A stretch of 64,000 nt of DNA from Rallus limicola (taxonomy: Eukaryota > Chordata > Aves > Gruiformes > Rallidae). Shown in pieces: positions 12,101 to 27,100 of the stretch. How positions within the stretch are numbered: the stretch's first letter is position 1; each line of letters opens with the position of its first letter. The notes below the pieces were generated by a model. The model did not search any database and had not been told where the DNA came from. It saw only the letters and a list, made by a program, of their open reading frames with translations. The stretch is from positions 20,245,015-20,309,014 of the forward strand of contig JAKCOZ010000012.1 in the NCBI GenBank assembly GCA_022605955.1, read 5' to 3'. Both the position numbers and the translations under genes were made by a program.

Positions 12101-15100
12101 AACAAAATGTTACCAAAATGATAAGGAAAAATAGCACAGATTCCAGTATAATTAAAAACCACACGTGCTGAGAAGAATGGACATTTCTGACTTTAAAAAT
12201 CATTATACTGTTATTGTTTCTATGTTATGTAAGATTGAACCATTTGCCCTAGAAAATGTATCACAACTGGATTTCCAGTTCCAGGAGATACTACTTCTCT
12301 GGACTCTGCTGTTTCAAAATAATACCATTCCTCTATTACAAACCTGCTATTATATTAACCCAAAAAGCTATTTACAGCAAATATAAAACAGAAGGAGAGC
12401 AGATTTAAAAAAAAAAAAAAAAAGCAAAAAAGCTTTATCATTTCCACTCACCCTGGTCATGATTCACAGACTCAGAGAGTTTTCTTTCCATATCAGATTC
12501 TCAAACATTTGCACTAGAAGCACAAACCCAACTGGTAATAGATATACACTGTTGGTCTCATGTACAGAAGATACCCCATCTCAGAACCTGCCAAGTGCCC
12601 GACCTGCTCCATCAGGAGTGATGGTTCCCAACTTCACTGCCAGAGGATAACCCGTCTCCTTGTAGTGCTCCAGTGCATGTCCATTCCCCCCACTGCCATC
12701 AAAGAACCACTTCCCACACAGCACTGAACCGTCTGTCAGGTTTAGCCACAGATTCTCCCGCAGGTCACATTTGGAACATTTCCAACCACTGCAAGACAAA
12801 ACAGGAAGAAATGGCAGAAAATGGTAAGCCAGAAACTGGTTCTGTATTTCCAATTCCGGTAAGTAAAACCCAACACACACCCCCAGTGTGGAGTCATGCA
12901 AGAGAACTGTTATGAATTGCTGGTCTTAGTTCTGTTACTCTGGCCTACAATGAACAAACCTTATTACCCTTACCTAGGAGGAATTCTAACACCGTTGTCT
13001 ATCTGTACAAGTGTTTTGGCATGTTTAGATGCCTGTAGCTCTTCTTCCCAGGAGTCAGGTTCCTGTTTCCTGTAGGGTGATTTTGCACTGAGGAGTGCAT
13101 CACAAGCTATCGTCACCTAGAAGACAAACGTATGTCAACCAAGACCGAGCACAATGTGGTAACTGGACAGAATTTGGCATTCAGCACACTGCTAACCACA
13201 TACAGAACTGGATATCATTAAGACTAGTTATATACTTAGATATGCATGTATTCTTCCAGATTACAGTTATTTATTCTTCTAGATTACAGTTATTATTTTA
13301 GCAGGAGAGTGAACACAACATGTACTATGCAAGCTTCCCTGAGACAAACTGGCATCACAATGAGGGAAGGAATATGGGAGGTAAAAAGAAATTCAATAAA
13401 CAAAGACAAAGCAGACTTAAAAATTGTATCTGGTTAAAAAAGTATCTTTCTGTAAAAACAAGCACCACATTTAAGAAAACACATCACCAACTCGATAAAA
13501 ACCGAAGCAAGAGACAATTCCTATTGCCACTTGAACACACTCACTGACCAGTGCTGGTAACTCTTCTATGTTGGGTAATGAGATTTCATAGTGATCAGGA
13601 AATATAACAAGTTTTGCTTCATCTTCATACTCAAAGTCATCACTGTTGAGATCACTGTTTGTCTCTAGATCTGGAAAACAAGATGGGAAATGTTAGGAGA
13701 TTGTGCCAAGATCCAGGTTCCTAAATTGTGACAGGGTACCACTATGAAGTACTGCTTGCCTGATGTACCAGACAGTCACTGACAGAACAAGGTTCAACCA
13801 AAACCAAGATGCAGTAGCTAAAGCTGTCTCTTATTTTCACTCCAAGTATGTGTGTGCTTAATGAGTCACTCAATACTAAATGAGCATTGGCAGCAACCAC
13901 TGCACCCTGTGAATGCTTGAAATTTCCAATGTATCTTTGGGAGAGGTGAGGATGACAAAGGCCAGATTCAGAAAATTAAGCTCACTATTTACCCAGTGGG
14001 TAGTAAATAACCTGAACATTGTAAATGATTTTAAAAAACCTATCAAAAGATATTTTCATTTGACCCAGAAAGACCACTTCATGAGAGGAACATAATCCAG
14101 TTTCCATCCAATTCTTGGCTCACCTGCCTCACCAGCCAGTCCTGAGGGGTGACAACACCCACTGTTAGTTACTTCAGGTGTATGACCGCTTTCTCAGGAA
14201 CTACCAACAGAAGGCCCTTCTCATCAGCTGAATACAGAAACAAATGCAAGAACCTTTTCTTATACAGAAAGCATAATATTTGTAAGGAAAATATTAATTC
14301 ACTACTAATGATCCCCTGAATCAAAATATTTTCATAATGATCACTTCCCTTACTACAGAATAACTGAGTTACGGGGCTTGCTTCCGAGCTTGTATTACAA
14401 TCCCGTGTTTTACTGAAGGGGTGGGTCTCCACAGATGCAGCCTGCAACTGCAGTAAGCTCTTTTGCTCTGTTAAGTACAGAAACTATCTCCAAGCTGATG
14501 ATACATACAGCAACGCATCACAGAGAATTTTCCTTAATGCCCACAGATTTGATGATGACCAGCACAGCAAAACCAGAAGTACCAACCATTTGCTAAATAA
14601 GACGGAGGTTAATCAGAGGACAAAACCTTGGTGTATGTTCAGAGGTTTTAAGGCAGCAAACTCCCCTTCCGGGGCCTGCAGTCACACATTTCACTCAGCC
14701 ACCAGAGGGAACCTGAGGACAGCTCACATCAGCTGTTATTACCTGTAGACAAGTGTAATACCTACTGGTATTTTCATTTCCTTACCATACCGACATTAAA
14801 TTTACAGTATTTACAGTACTTACAATCTGCTATATAGAAACAGCAATGATACAGTTGCCTGCATTCAAAATTCAGGTGCTGCTTCAACTCATCTCAGAAG
14901 ACAGTCAACAACAGTCAGATCTAGCGACTTTACCGCTACTGACCTGACCTGCATTTGAACTAGTGATCTAGGGATGAAACACTGAATATCCTATTAGCAA
15001 TCATTTGCTGCTATCTGAGGACTTCACACACTTAGGAGCATAAGACTTTTGAGTGTGATGGATAAGGAAGGGAAGTTCCTTTTACCATCTTGGGCTTCAT

Positions 15101-18100
15101 ACCATTCATGTTACCAGAAAAGCAGAAACTATGTCCTGTCAACACGGCATTCCAGCTGTATGGCATGTTGATATGGCAGCATCACACTTATTTTAAAGAA
15201 AGTCTCATAACAGTTCCAGGGGGAAAAAAAAACCCAAAAAACACAAAACAGGATGATTTAACTGGCAATTCCACTTCTGAAGGTGACCATGGAAGCTGGT
15301 ACATGTCCACTCTATACACCTACACCCTCTGAATAGGAATTAAAAGGACTACCAGTGTTTTTTTTCACATTACCGCACTGAAGACAGTTTCTCAGGGTTC
15401 AGATTTAGTATACAGGAGCTGAAAGGACTTCTAAGGTCACTGACTGAAATCCTTTCAAACAGCAGATGACCATATAAACTAATCCTTTTTGTTGACTGTC
15501 AGACAGGCCCCTTAATGCTGCCTAGTTGAAAACCCCCAAATCACTACTCAATTTTAAATCTTGGCTTGTAAGCGCTGAGAGACATACTTACTAAGCTCTG
15601 TAAGAAGTTCTACCTGCATTGTATTTTCTGTGCCTGTGCAAAGACCAACACAGTTAAGAAAGAATGACAATAGATATAATAAAAACAAAAGTATTACTTT
15701 AGAAAGCAATGGAGCCCACACAAAATGAGGGCAGAGGTTGGCCTGTAGCCACTGGGCATCCTGTGCAATCTGCAGGCAGTTTCAAATGTGGAGTTCAAAA
15801 TGTGGATTTTTAAACTAGGGCTCCCAACATAATGACATGGAACTGTTTGAGTGACTCCAGAGGAGGGCCATGGAGATAATCAGAGGACTTGAACATCTCT
15901 CCTATGAAGATAGGCTGAGAGTAACTAGACTAACTAGAAAAGAGAAGCAGAGGGAAATCTATTTGCAAATGGTACATATTTGATTGAAAATTGCTGTAAC
16001 ACTAAAGACATTGAAAAACAGGGACTTTAAAGCACTATATACAAAGCTGTTTCTTGGGTAAGGATGCTCTTCCAAGATGCATTCTGAGTAGAAGAATCTC
16101 TGGGCAAAAAAGGGTTTGCTCAGTTCTAAGACTGAACCACAAGAAAAACAACCAGTCTATAAATTTTTTTAAGAACTGATAACTTGATGGTGAATGTCCA
16201 CATGACTTTGCTCCCCTTGTAGTGGACTAACAACTTCATGGTACCTCCTCAGAGCCCAAATTAAAAGCTTTAGTCACTACAGCAAAGTGACCATAGGTCA
16301 TAACTGTTGTGCTGGGAGGCCAGGGCGACATGCAAAGCAAAATAACAGACAGTTAAAACAGAGGCTCAACTGACGTTGTTATTTTGGGCAAATGGTCAGT
16401 AGAGGAAATTTACTCCAGCTCACAGGCATCACTGCAGTGACGGTGAGAAATGCATTGCTGCTGAACTGACTGAAAACAGCAGCTGGGAGCGGAAGACAGA
16501 CCACTGTAAACCAACTCACTGGAGGGGCAGGAAAGGAGTGGACATGCCCAGATCAGATTTAGACAAGTTACCAACCAACTGCACTAATAATAGTGGCATA
16601 AGGAGACTCCAGGCAGGACCCTCAAACAGGATTTCCTGTGAACGTGGATGTGTCTGTGTGCATATGAAAGAGAATACAAATGTGAAAATTGAACGAGGAT
16701 GTTGACTAGTGAGCCTACATCTAATTTTGAAACCCTAGAAAGACAACTTTGGAATCAGGGCTAGATCCTGCTGTCACTGAAAGCAATGGAAAAATTTGTA
16801 TTGACCTGGAAGTGGACAACTGAGTCTTAAATTATTTCTTCCAGAAACCTCTAAATAATAATGAATTGCAGCAGCAGCACTTTGCAAACTATAAGCTATC
16901 CACTTCATTTGGCTTCAGGCACATCTGAAACACTAACCTTGTCAGATGAGCTATAAAAAAGAAGAAATTAAAAATATATTTACAGTCATAACATTCTCCT
17001 TTGGGGCAACAGGCAAATCAAAACTTTCTACTAGGATAATTTGGATCCTTCACTACTTGTAAATAGCATTCAAGTTGCTTGCTACATCTCCAAAGCATTA
17101 GCATGCTGTTCTTATTGCTAGACATAGACTTCACCCCTTGGATTTGTGGCACAGTCATACGTTAAACAACCAAAGCTGAATCACCAAACTTTAAATTCTT
17201 AACTCTTTGGCTAGTGGCATTAGCCTTCATTAGTCTAGGCTAATTTCCAAAGTTCTACCTAAACCAGCCAACTATTAAGACTATTAGTGTAAGGTAACTG
17301 GTCACCATTTTACACTTAACTCAAGCTTTGATGGGTAAGCCAGAAAGCAAGTTCACTCACGATCTAATTAGTTCCACTGCTACTGCTGGGAAGCATGTAG
17401 AAATTTACTGGGCCAAATTTTAAAATACAGTCCTCAACTCCTCCTAAATCACAATTTTCCATTCACATACATATATTCTATATGTGCTTACTTACATAAA
17501 TAAAAATGTAAACCACTGTGTAGAAGTCCTCTTACAAAACAAAAACATCCCTACTGAAAGGAGGGTTCTGCTACTGGCTGCTATGAGATCTAGGAGAGCT
17601 CCATGACGCTATACTCAAATCTAGTATGGCCACTCTTCTGAACAGTCTTTACACTTGGAAACAGTAGCCATAAGTATATTCATTGCTATATGTTGGCACG
17701 TGCCATCCAGGAAAAGCTCAGGAAGTTCACAAAGTCTCCCACACTCTCTAGGTGGAAGTTTTCTCTTACTTTCTGAGGCCTTCTCTGAGACCAGCTGTGT
17801 GTCATGGATACTGCTCCTCACTGACACTGCTCCCACCAGCAATAACCATCCTCACAGATCTGCTGACAGAACTGTTCATCTGAGTACTTCAATACACTAT
17901 TAAATGATGGTCTAAGTTAGCCCTGATTTTGCTCAAAACAGAGCTCACACAAGTTGCTGCACTGGCAGATACTGCTACGGAAGCTGATATGGAAGAGGAC
18001 AACTGTCTACAGAAAAATTTTGTGACAGCCACTCTGCCAGCTGTGTTTAGGCTACAGTCAAGGCTCTGGCATGGAACTACAGATGCCCAGGAAAAGGGTA

Positions 18101-21100
18101 TCTGAACAAGGCAAAAATGCAGCAATTCCTCCCTCAGAGGATACCTCCTAGTTTCCAGATATCGATTCCTTGTTTGCTGGGGGTGTGGGGGCGTGTATGT
18201 TTGTCTGCTTGGTTGGCTTTGGAGTAAGGCAGATGAGGAGAGGCACTGTATGCAGCTGTGGTTTCTCTATTCAAAAGACAGGTTCACTTCTTATCTATAA
18301 ACCAAAATTGTAGAGAACAAAATGTAAAATGTGGCTCTACACCTGATGTTCCACTTTATTCTTTCACTGCAGCCCACAGCTGTGCTAACATTTTCAGAGA
18401 ACCATTCATACCTTCTCTCTCAGAGCTACCTTTCTCAACAGCAATAGCTAATCTAGACCACATCACTGTACACCCAATTACAGCACTTCTCTTGTTGTCT
18501 TTGCATTTTTCAACATGTACTTCATCTACTGTTTAGTTACTCAGTAACACATTAAAAATCCCTTTCAGATTTAACATCTTAGATAATGTTAAATCAACCA
18601 CAAAACTTTATTTCCTTATTTTTCAATCCCTTTCTAGACCATTTACAGTCACATTAATTCTTCATAATTAGAACATTATGAAGGACTCTGCTGATAATTC
18701 CTGGGAGTAGCAGTCCCGGGCACTTGGCTGGTAATTTTTACTATAAAAAATGGGCCTCCAATCCCTTCAATACAAGGATCTTCCCTTTTATTTTGCTACT
18801 CCTTTTGACCAGGATCTTGCAAGGAAAATCACAATACACCCTGTTAACTGGGTTGCTCTTATTCACATAGTCAGTGGATACATAGGGGGACTATTACACA
18901 GAGTCCTAGAATATTCTGGCAGATCCTAAGCCATTAGTTCACCTTGGAAAATCCACAATGAATCTTTTCTCTTCTGTTGTATTTATACAACTTTTATAAA
19001 TTCTGATCCCTTCCTTCTTTTCCAAATGGGCCAATAGAAAAAGTTTAGTTCTGACACTTTTTCTGATCCAATCATGTCTTGACTTTTTCCAGAAAAAAAT
19101 CCTGGTATCACATTTACTCTACTGTTGCGTGCCAAAGACAATAGCGCAGCTTCTTCTTATCTGAGAGCCTTGTGAAGTCACAAAGAGCTATCACCTTGTC
19201 CCATCAATTAATTTCCATTTTACAGATTGGATCTAAAACTTATTTGTGCAATAGCCACACATACTGTCAATTGCCAAGTATCTTCAGACTTGCTAGCATA
19301 GATGATAAAGCAGTGAAGATACTACTCCAAGCAATGTAATGCCACCTGTGTTAAGTATCACCCCAAATCCATGGAAAGCTTGCTTAGTCTGAGCTGAAGT
19401 TACCGTGTTCACACTGCCTAGCAACATTTACACAATCTAGATTAAAGGAAGTTCATACATTTCAATGCACAATGTTGTTATGCTTCTGGATTACACAGAA
19501 CACTCACAGCAAACACCCTCATGCTTTCTCCAAAAGAAAACCAAAATAAAATGAGGTCCAAACCTAATGCATGCATGCACATGCACATATGCTTTTCTGT
19601 GTATCTTTTCATGTTAAGGGAAAGACAAAGCTTCCAGTGGACTGACCCAACCAGACTGTTTCTGTTGCATTTGCTGGGTAGCAGCACTGCTAGAAAGTAA
19701 TCAGTGAGCATCCAAAAGATATTTTCCTAATACTAAGGAGATTGAAAAGGGTTTAGTATCTTTAATAGCTTTACATCTAAGAGGATTATAAGAAGCAATG
19801 TAACAAACGCCCAAACTGGATTGACTTTGTACACACAGCTTAAATCTCAGGCCTTCAGGGAATTATTTAAAGATACCTAGAAACACAGTGATGTTAAATT
19901 ACCCATTGATCGTTACCTATTCTTGTCTGACAGGGTAAGCTCTAAATGGCAGGCTAAATATATGAGCTGATATGAGCCAGTTTGATGCAAAACCTCTACC
20001 ATAGGTGCCTGATGAGAAAACCATAACTAAACCAACCTGTTAAAACGAGAAGTCCAGCAGCTCTGAACCAACAAGGAAGATGTTGGATTAAGAGATAAAC
20101 CACCAAATTTTGCTAACCATCTCTGCCACTGTCACATGCAAAATTAAAAAACCAGGTCACCTCTCTGTTCTTTCATTTCCTCAGCTATGAATAAGGACAG
20201 TAATAATTCTTTTTTTCTTTAAGCATTGCCAACAACCCCACCCCCCACCCCCCCAAAAAAAAAACAACAACCCTCTGCTGAGCCAAACTGGATACAAAGA
20301 TTTTGGACACATGGAAGTACTATCTGAAGGATCAGAGCAGAGTTGATACCATTTTAACTCCCAGCCAGCAGGGGCTGCAAAGAGGACTGCAGTAGAAAAC
20401 AGACCAGATGTAAATTTTCAAAAGCGCATTAGATTCCAGAAGTGCTGTATTAAATGGTGAGAGTTCTGTGTGCTAAATCCACCCCAGTAAAAGTGCACTG
20501 CCTTTAGAAATTTACTGGGCCCAGGACACTTGGAACTGCTGACACCAGATCTACTCAGTGGGAACAAAATGCTCATGTGCAAGGGTGGAATTTGAGGACT
20601 CCAACATGGCACGTCAGAGATACTATGCCATGTACACTGTGTGCTGGCATATCACAATGACAGGAGCTTCAAAAGGCATGCAATAAATCGGCAAGAATAA
20701 AATCTGACTAGGCTTTTATATTTCTTAGTTACACTCACATTGCTAATGCTCTGCAACCACTGCTGTCCTGCAGCCAGCTTGGTTTTTGAACCAATTGTTT
20801 TATAAGCATTCAGTGGTAAATATTTTTTTCAATGATAACTAACAGTTAAACGGTACTTAGACTAGCATCTGCAACTTACAGTCTCTTCCTACAAGAGAAG
20901 TTTCAATACTTTATGAGTCATCTTAATAGTTTTTTCTATCTAATTCCTCCTTGCAAAACTTCCTGGGGACATTAATGGCAAGAATTTAATCGATCACAAC
21001 ATGCAAAAGGCTCTTCGGGACACGTTCCACAGATCAAAGCAATTCCAAAGGGAGGCCATGCTATTGTTTCTCCTTAGCTATAAGAACTGGAAATTGTAAA

Positions 21101-24100
21101 GAAAACACTTAACCTCTTAATTTCCAGAGGAAAAAAGTTACTATTAACACACAGAGAAGAAATAATAGATGAACTAGATAAATACCACAAGTGGTGGGAG
21201 GAAGGAGAATGTGGGTATTCCAACAAGCTCCCCCCATACATATTTACTAGGCTCTCCGGTTTCTAGGTAATCTGGATCAATGGATATTGAATGAAATAAA
21301 CATGGTAAGAAAACTATTTTCCGTGAAGCAATTCTGGACATCACAGAATAAGAATTGGTAAGAGATGTTCATGATATGTGTACTGTTGTATTCATTACAG
21401 GGGAGACCACAACAACACTTAAGAACGTTTACCTGTGTAACAGCTTTGGAATTATAACCCTTCCTATGATCAGCTGTTGAGCAGAACAGTGCCGCACTGA
21501 GAGCCTGTTACGACTAAACATGAACTATAAATAAATATTTGAATAAAATAGTGCTTTGTTGGTATGACAAAGAGAGAAGGGACAGAATTAGTCAAAAAGT
21601 ACCTATTAAACCCTCTGCTGTTTGGGAATAGTTAAGGGCCTACTTTAGATTAAAATGTTTCATGTGTACATTAACATATCTCTGTATATGCATCAAAATT
21701 ACTAAGAATTACTTTTCTGGACCAACTTTAAAAACTAAAACCAAGTTTGAAGAAAAGAAACCCACAACAGAAAAAGAAAACCCACAAGGAACCCCAAAAG
21801 CCAGACAGAAGGGTGGACAGAACCCAAGTACACATGCAGATAGGGCCAGAAAAGGACTCTGTGAAAGCAGCTGCTCACAATACCTAAAAATAGCTTAGCA
21901 TTCCTCCTTTTTGGTAAAGCTCCACCAGATGCCCCTGGTACCTTCTGGAAAGAGAGAAACAAACAATTAAAAACTCATCAAGTGAGACAACAGTAAATCA
22001 GCAAAAACCCTATACCATCACCATTTCTGACACACATCACATCTATCTGTTCATAGTCCTCTTATTAAGTAACAGTCCTTGCTGAGCAAGAATGTAAATC
22101 CTCTTCATTCTCCTCTGACAACGGGATTCAACTCATCATTATTTACTAACCTCATGGAGTGAGAAAGCCACCACCTGAATCCTTCATACTTTGCTTTGTC
22201 AGCATTAAGCAGAGTATGTCTCTTGGTCACCATGGGGGACTACTGTTCTATTAACAAGACAGGGACATCCAGCATCACTCAAACCTCTAACCAGTAGATG
22301 CCCTACGGTATTTCTTAATGAATAAAGGGGAAGAAAAAGCTATTACCTGCTCTCCAATAGAGATTCAATCCTTCATAATTAATTCCAGTATGACCACTCT
22401 GTCATGATCTATTAGTACAGCTAATTTTCTTCTATCCAGAAAAAAAAAAAAGCCCTTTCCATCAGGATTCATGCCTGCTTCCATTAAGATCAATCCAAAG
22501 TGTTTTCTTCATATGCTTTGCTATGTTTTCTTAATATTAGAGAATATGAAGGAAACTTGACACCACTCAATCATTTAAGGAAATGTTATTTTTTAATTTC
22601 AACTCCACAGTAATGGATAGTAATTTCCAAGTGACCTTAACACTAGTAGCTGAGGAAACGTAAAAGTCAACGCATTGGCACCATTAATTCAAATCAAGTT
22701 AAATGAAATAAGCCTCTGTGGATATAATGCATAATGTAGTGTATAATGTTAGTGAAACTGTCGAGGTTGTTAGGCAACTTTCTTTTTTTAAAAAAAATAA
22801 TAACAATATTGGGATACAACAGGTGGAGAGAAACCAGCCAAGAACCTGTCAGCCTAGAGCAAGTTCATGTTTGCCTCTGCTTCTTGGTAGGTGAAAGGGT
22901 CACATATTTTGGGTGGTTCCCTTCACCATGTAAATAAAGCATTGGCCAAAGCAGACTGCTTGAATCATCAGTGAGGTTTTATACATCACAAGAAAGTTCT
23001 CCATTCTTAGAAAGAGCAAACGTCAACTAACACTCTTTGTCTGCACTTAAGAACAGAACTTACTACCCATACATATGAGCCCCAGGGAAAGGGGCATTAA
23101 AACAAAAGCAACAAAACCAACACTCCCCACTGAAGTTCAAATAACAAGCAGAACATTTTTTTTTCCTTAATACTACTGTTGTGGAAAAATAGAAATAAAG
23201 TAGCCAAGAATCCAATTCTATTTTAAATTAGCAGCAGCAACATACAACATAACCTGACTACAAATTATTATGAATAAATTACACACACTCTTAAGAAATA
23301 TAGCTTCAGAACTAAAAGAAAAAAAAAATAAAATCTTGCTTCCAGTATCAGAAAGCTCCATTTGTATTCTGATGTCACCAAGTAGGATGTTGTGAAAGTC
23401 ATTAAGACTTGAGATTTCAAAGAGTGTTTATCACTGCCAGCCTGACATCAGGTATATTCAGCAGTTTGGAAAAATCAAGCTGAAATATTTAAACTGGAAT
23501 CGCAGATGCTCAATACCCCTGAAAACCCCTAGAATCCATCTGAAATCACAAATAAACATTCCCTGCTCACAAAACAATTTTGACTTCTAACAGACGTGAC
23601 ATGCCCAACAAACAGGAGTCCACACAATGCATCTGTAGGGACATTAAAATCCGTTTGTGATGCTTCCCACACAAGGTGAGAACGCAGCATATTTTGCATT
23701 GACTTTAACTGCACCGTTGCCACACGTTTTTATACCAGGGCCATCACTGAAAAATAAGCAGGAACTCATCACTGTCGGAAATGTCATGCTTCTCTGAGCA
23801 GTATTTTCAGAAGGGCTGCGGTACCACCAAGCTAAAGTTCTGCCTGGGACTGAATACTACTACCCAGGCAGTTGCATACAGAAGTCATACACTAGAAAAT
23901 TTTTTAATTAGCCACATTTCTGAAGAGTAAAATTTGGGGGTGGGGGTTGAGAATAATCAGTTTTCTTGATATAGCTAAAAATTTTACTAGACGGTGCTCT
24001 GATGATTCAGCAGATGCCTCTAGTGCTGATCTGCCACTGGCAGAGACTTTACCTCTACTTAAGCTAACAGGCTGAAGATGTGACCCTTATTTTCTAATTG

Positions 24101-27100
24101 AACTGTGGCATGATACACAAGTTGTACTTAATCCAAACACCTTCAGACACAAACAGGGATTTCTCCAGCAATGCAGTGCATTCTGCAAGTGATGCCAAGG
24201 AAACCACAGGCAAGAATAGCAGCCTCACTAAAAGAATCTTAAGATAGCATATCCAATGCCTTTGTCTTTACTGTATGCCATACTATCAAAAGTTTGGCTT
24301 AAAAAAAAAAAAGCCAACAAGAACAAAAACAACAAAGCACAACACAGCATGTACCAGACACTTCATAAAACTGTTCCAGTGAAGACCTGATGTTTCACAT
24401 TGCTCAAAACACTGACATAAGAAGAAAATAGTCATGATAAACAAAATCCATGGCTAATGTATGAGGAATCATATCTATGAGCTATGTTAGATGACAATGA
24501 GACCGTTTTCACCTGTACTGTATAGTCAAACACTGCTTCCTACCACATGACCCAGTGCACCAGTGCATCACCACCTTCAAACATAGATGCCAAACACCTC
24601 TGCTACAACATAATTCACAAGGAGAAAAATAGGAATCACTGAACCAATTCAATTGAAGGTGTACATGACACCAAACAACAGTTGGTATATTTGTTTCTCC
24701 CTTTTCGAGTTCTTCAGCCTGATCTTTATCCAGAAAAAGACATTTTTGAGGCCTTATTTTAACCACAGTTTACCTTAATATTTAAAATTCCCAGGTCATA
24801 TGGTGAAAGACTGTTACATACAAACAAAGCTGATGGGATTTCTGACTGCTTGTCTCTAGTCCTAGAGCATCTTTCAAAAGTGTTAAGGACTGTTGCTAAA
24901 ACTTGACTAGGCTCTCCCAAAACTCAGTTACAGTGTGAAGGAAAATGTTGCTATCAACCTTTCAAGAAAAAACAATTATGAAGTATAATAAACATCATTA
25001 ATGATCTCAACCTGTGAGACATGCTACCCACCTCACTATAATTCCAATAAAACATGAATAGTCCTCTACTGGAAATAAAGTGAGTGACCAGGGCACTTTA
25101 CATAACTTGGAACCTTCATCGCCCATGGGAAACATTGCTGTAGAATGACAGACATGAATTATTCTATCCCACTCCAAGCAGCTATTTTAGGCCCTCCAAC
25201 TTGCCAGAAGATACAGAGCTTAGAGAGTGAGCTATAAGCAACCCCCCTGCCTTCCATATAGTTCAGGTCAGAAGTGACTAACGGCCCTTTAAAGATGCCA
25301 GACAAACCACACACACACAGATGTTATGAAGCACAGGCTATAAATGACTGTTGATATGCAGTGATACTATGAAAGAAGAGTGAACATGAAGTCTGTATGT
25401 ATAAATCCATGAGCATGGAGATGTAAAACTGAATTGAATGAAGACAGTGTGTGGCTTTAGAAGCCAGCATTAATGTAAACGAAGCTTTAATTTCAAGGTT
25501 GGGATTAAGGCTCATGGTTTGATTGTACAGAAATCTTAGGATGGAGAGAAGTCCTGTCACACTGAGATGAAACTTCATATAAAATAAGAATTCTCAGAAG
25601 CTTCCAGCCAAATTTGAGATAAATCCAGTAAATCTACCCTTCAAAGGCAGGTTTCAGGAAACTATTTAGTTACCAACACTAACATACAGACAGTATGCAT
25701 GTGATATGCAGAAGTGCATAGTGGAAACGATCAGCACAAGTCAGGCAACAAGCTACCTTTAATATCTGGCTCTAGGGCTTTTGATTCATCTCAGAACTGA
25801 AGCTATACTATTGGTTGGGATCCATGCACCTGAATTTGATATTCAGCCCCAAATCTGAACACGTTCATTTCTGTCATTCAAGATTTGGTCTATGTTTGAA
25901 ATGTGTTACCTAATCAAGCACAAGAGACCCAAGAACTGCTGGAGTAGTTAGTTGGAAAGCCACAAGTCTCACCTCTATGATACGTCGTTTCAGATGCAAA
26001 TACACACATTGTCCTGTTTTCCGGTAATGCCTTTCAATGTGTTCCCTTCCAAATCCCAGAAATGTGTTCATGCACACATAGACACCTCCTTCTGAATCCT
26101 AAAAGGAATGACACAAATAATTACAGCACAGAAGAAACTGAACAGGACAGAAAGGACTGGACAAGCAAAAGAAACAAAGTGTGGACCCATTATGTTATCT
26201 GACCAGGTAACACCAGGTACACTTACAACATCACTTTGATAGCACATCATTGTGTTTATACTGTCAAGCCTCTAAGAATCTTCAACATATGACACCATAT
26301 ATAAACACATTGCAACAGGTAACTTTACAACTACTGATTAGTGAGTGTCCAAATTGGAGGTCTAGAAGTTAGGCTTGAAAATGTACCCAATCCAGAGATT
26401 TGTAGGTGCAAAAATTTGTAAAGCATAATGAAGCACCAACATTTCTTTGAAATAGAACTTTTTCTGGCCACTTGACTGCAAGAACAACACCTCAAATCAG
26501 AAGTGTGGCAGACCTGATGGTCCAGCGATTGAGCCACACCTCGTACTCTTGATCACACACAATCTTGCGTGCCAAAAACAGATCTCAAGTGATCTGACAG
26601 CTCTTAGAACTTGCTAACAAGAAAATCGGCAAGTTATTTGTGAATATTATTCAGTACCTTTCAGGGATTCTCTCCGTTCACACAATTAGAGTGCTCGGAG
26701 ACACAGGCATTACAAAAGAAATACAAAGATATACGTTCCTGGTACTGATCACATATGTTGACATTTCAGTAACATAACCTGGCAGGAGTCCCATCACTTT
26801 TTACTCTCCTGAAAGCTGGGTGTTGATGCTGGGTGTTTATCAGGGTCTTGCTCCATTTTAACACTGCTCCCAGGCCTCTACCCTACATCATTCAGACTGC
26901 CAGGAGGACTTCCAGTCACCTGGCTCTCTGGTGTTGGATCAATTTTCTTAAGCTCTTTCTAGCATGTATTGTTTTGAATAGATGGTGCATAACAAGGATT
27001 GAGCCTTTCAGAAGTACTCTGACCTTGCTTCTATTGTGAATGTGTTTGTGCTGTTGGATAGTACAGAACATCTTATGTTAAAATCCCCAAAGAACAACAT

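Larger units (their letters stand above)
13671..21883 (-). other. USP13: USP13 intron 3
   Basis: An 8.2-kb intron. It holds one CR1 fragment (about 15846-15990), A/C-rich low-complexity tracts (15225-15250, 20235-20265), and open frames near 17.6-18.5 kb that resemble nothing I know and overlap each other on both strands. Confidence 0.8.

Noticed and set aside
15390..15560. Possible old repeat (GGAGCTGAAAGGACTTCTAA and nearby)
   Set aside because: Vaguely CR1- or MIR-like wording, but I could not align enough of it to a consensus.
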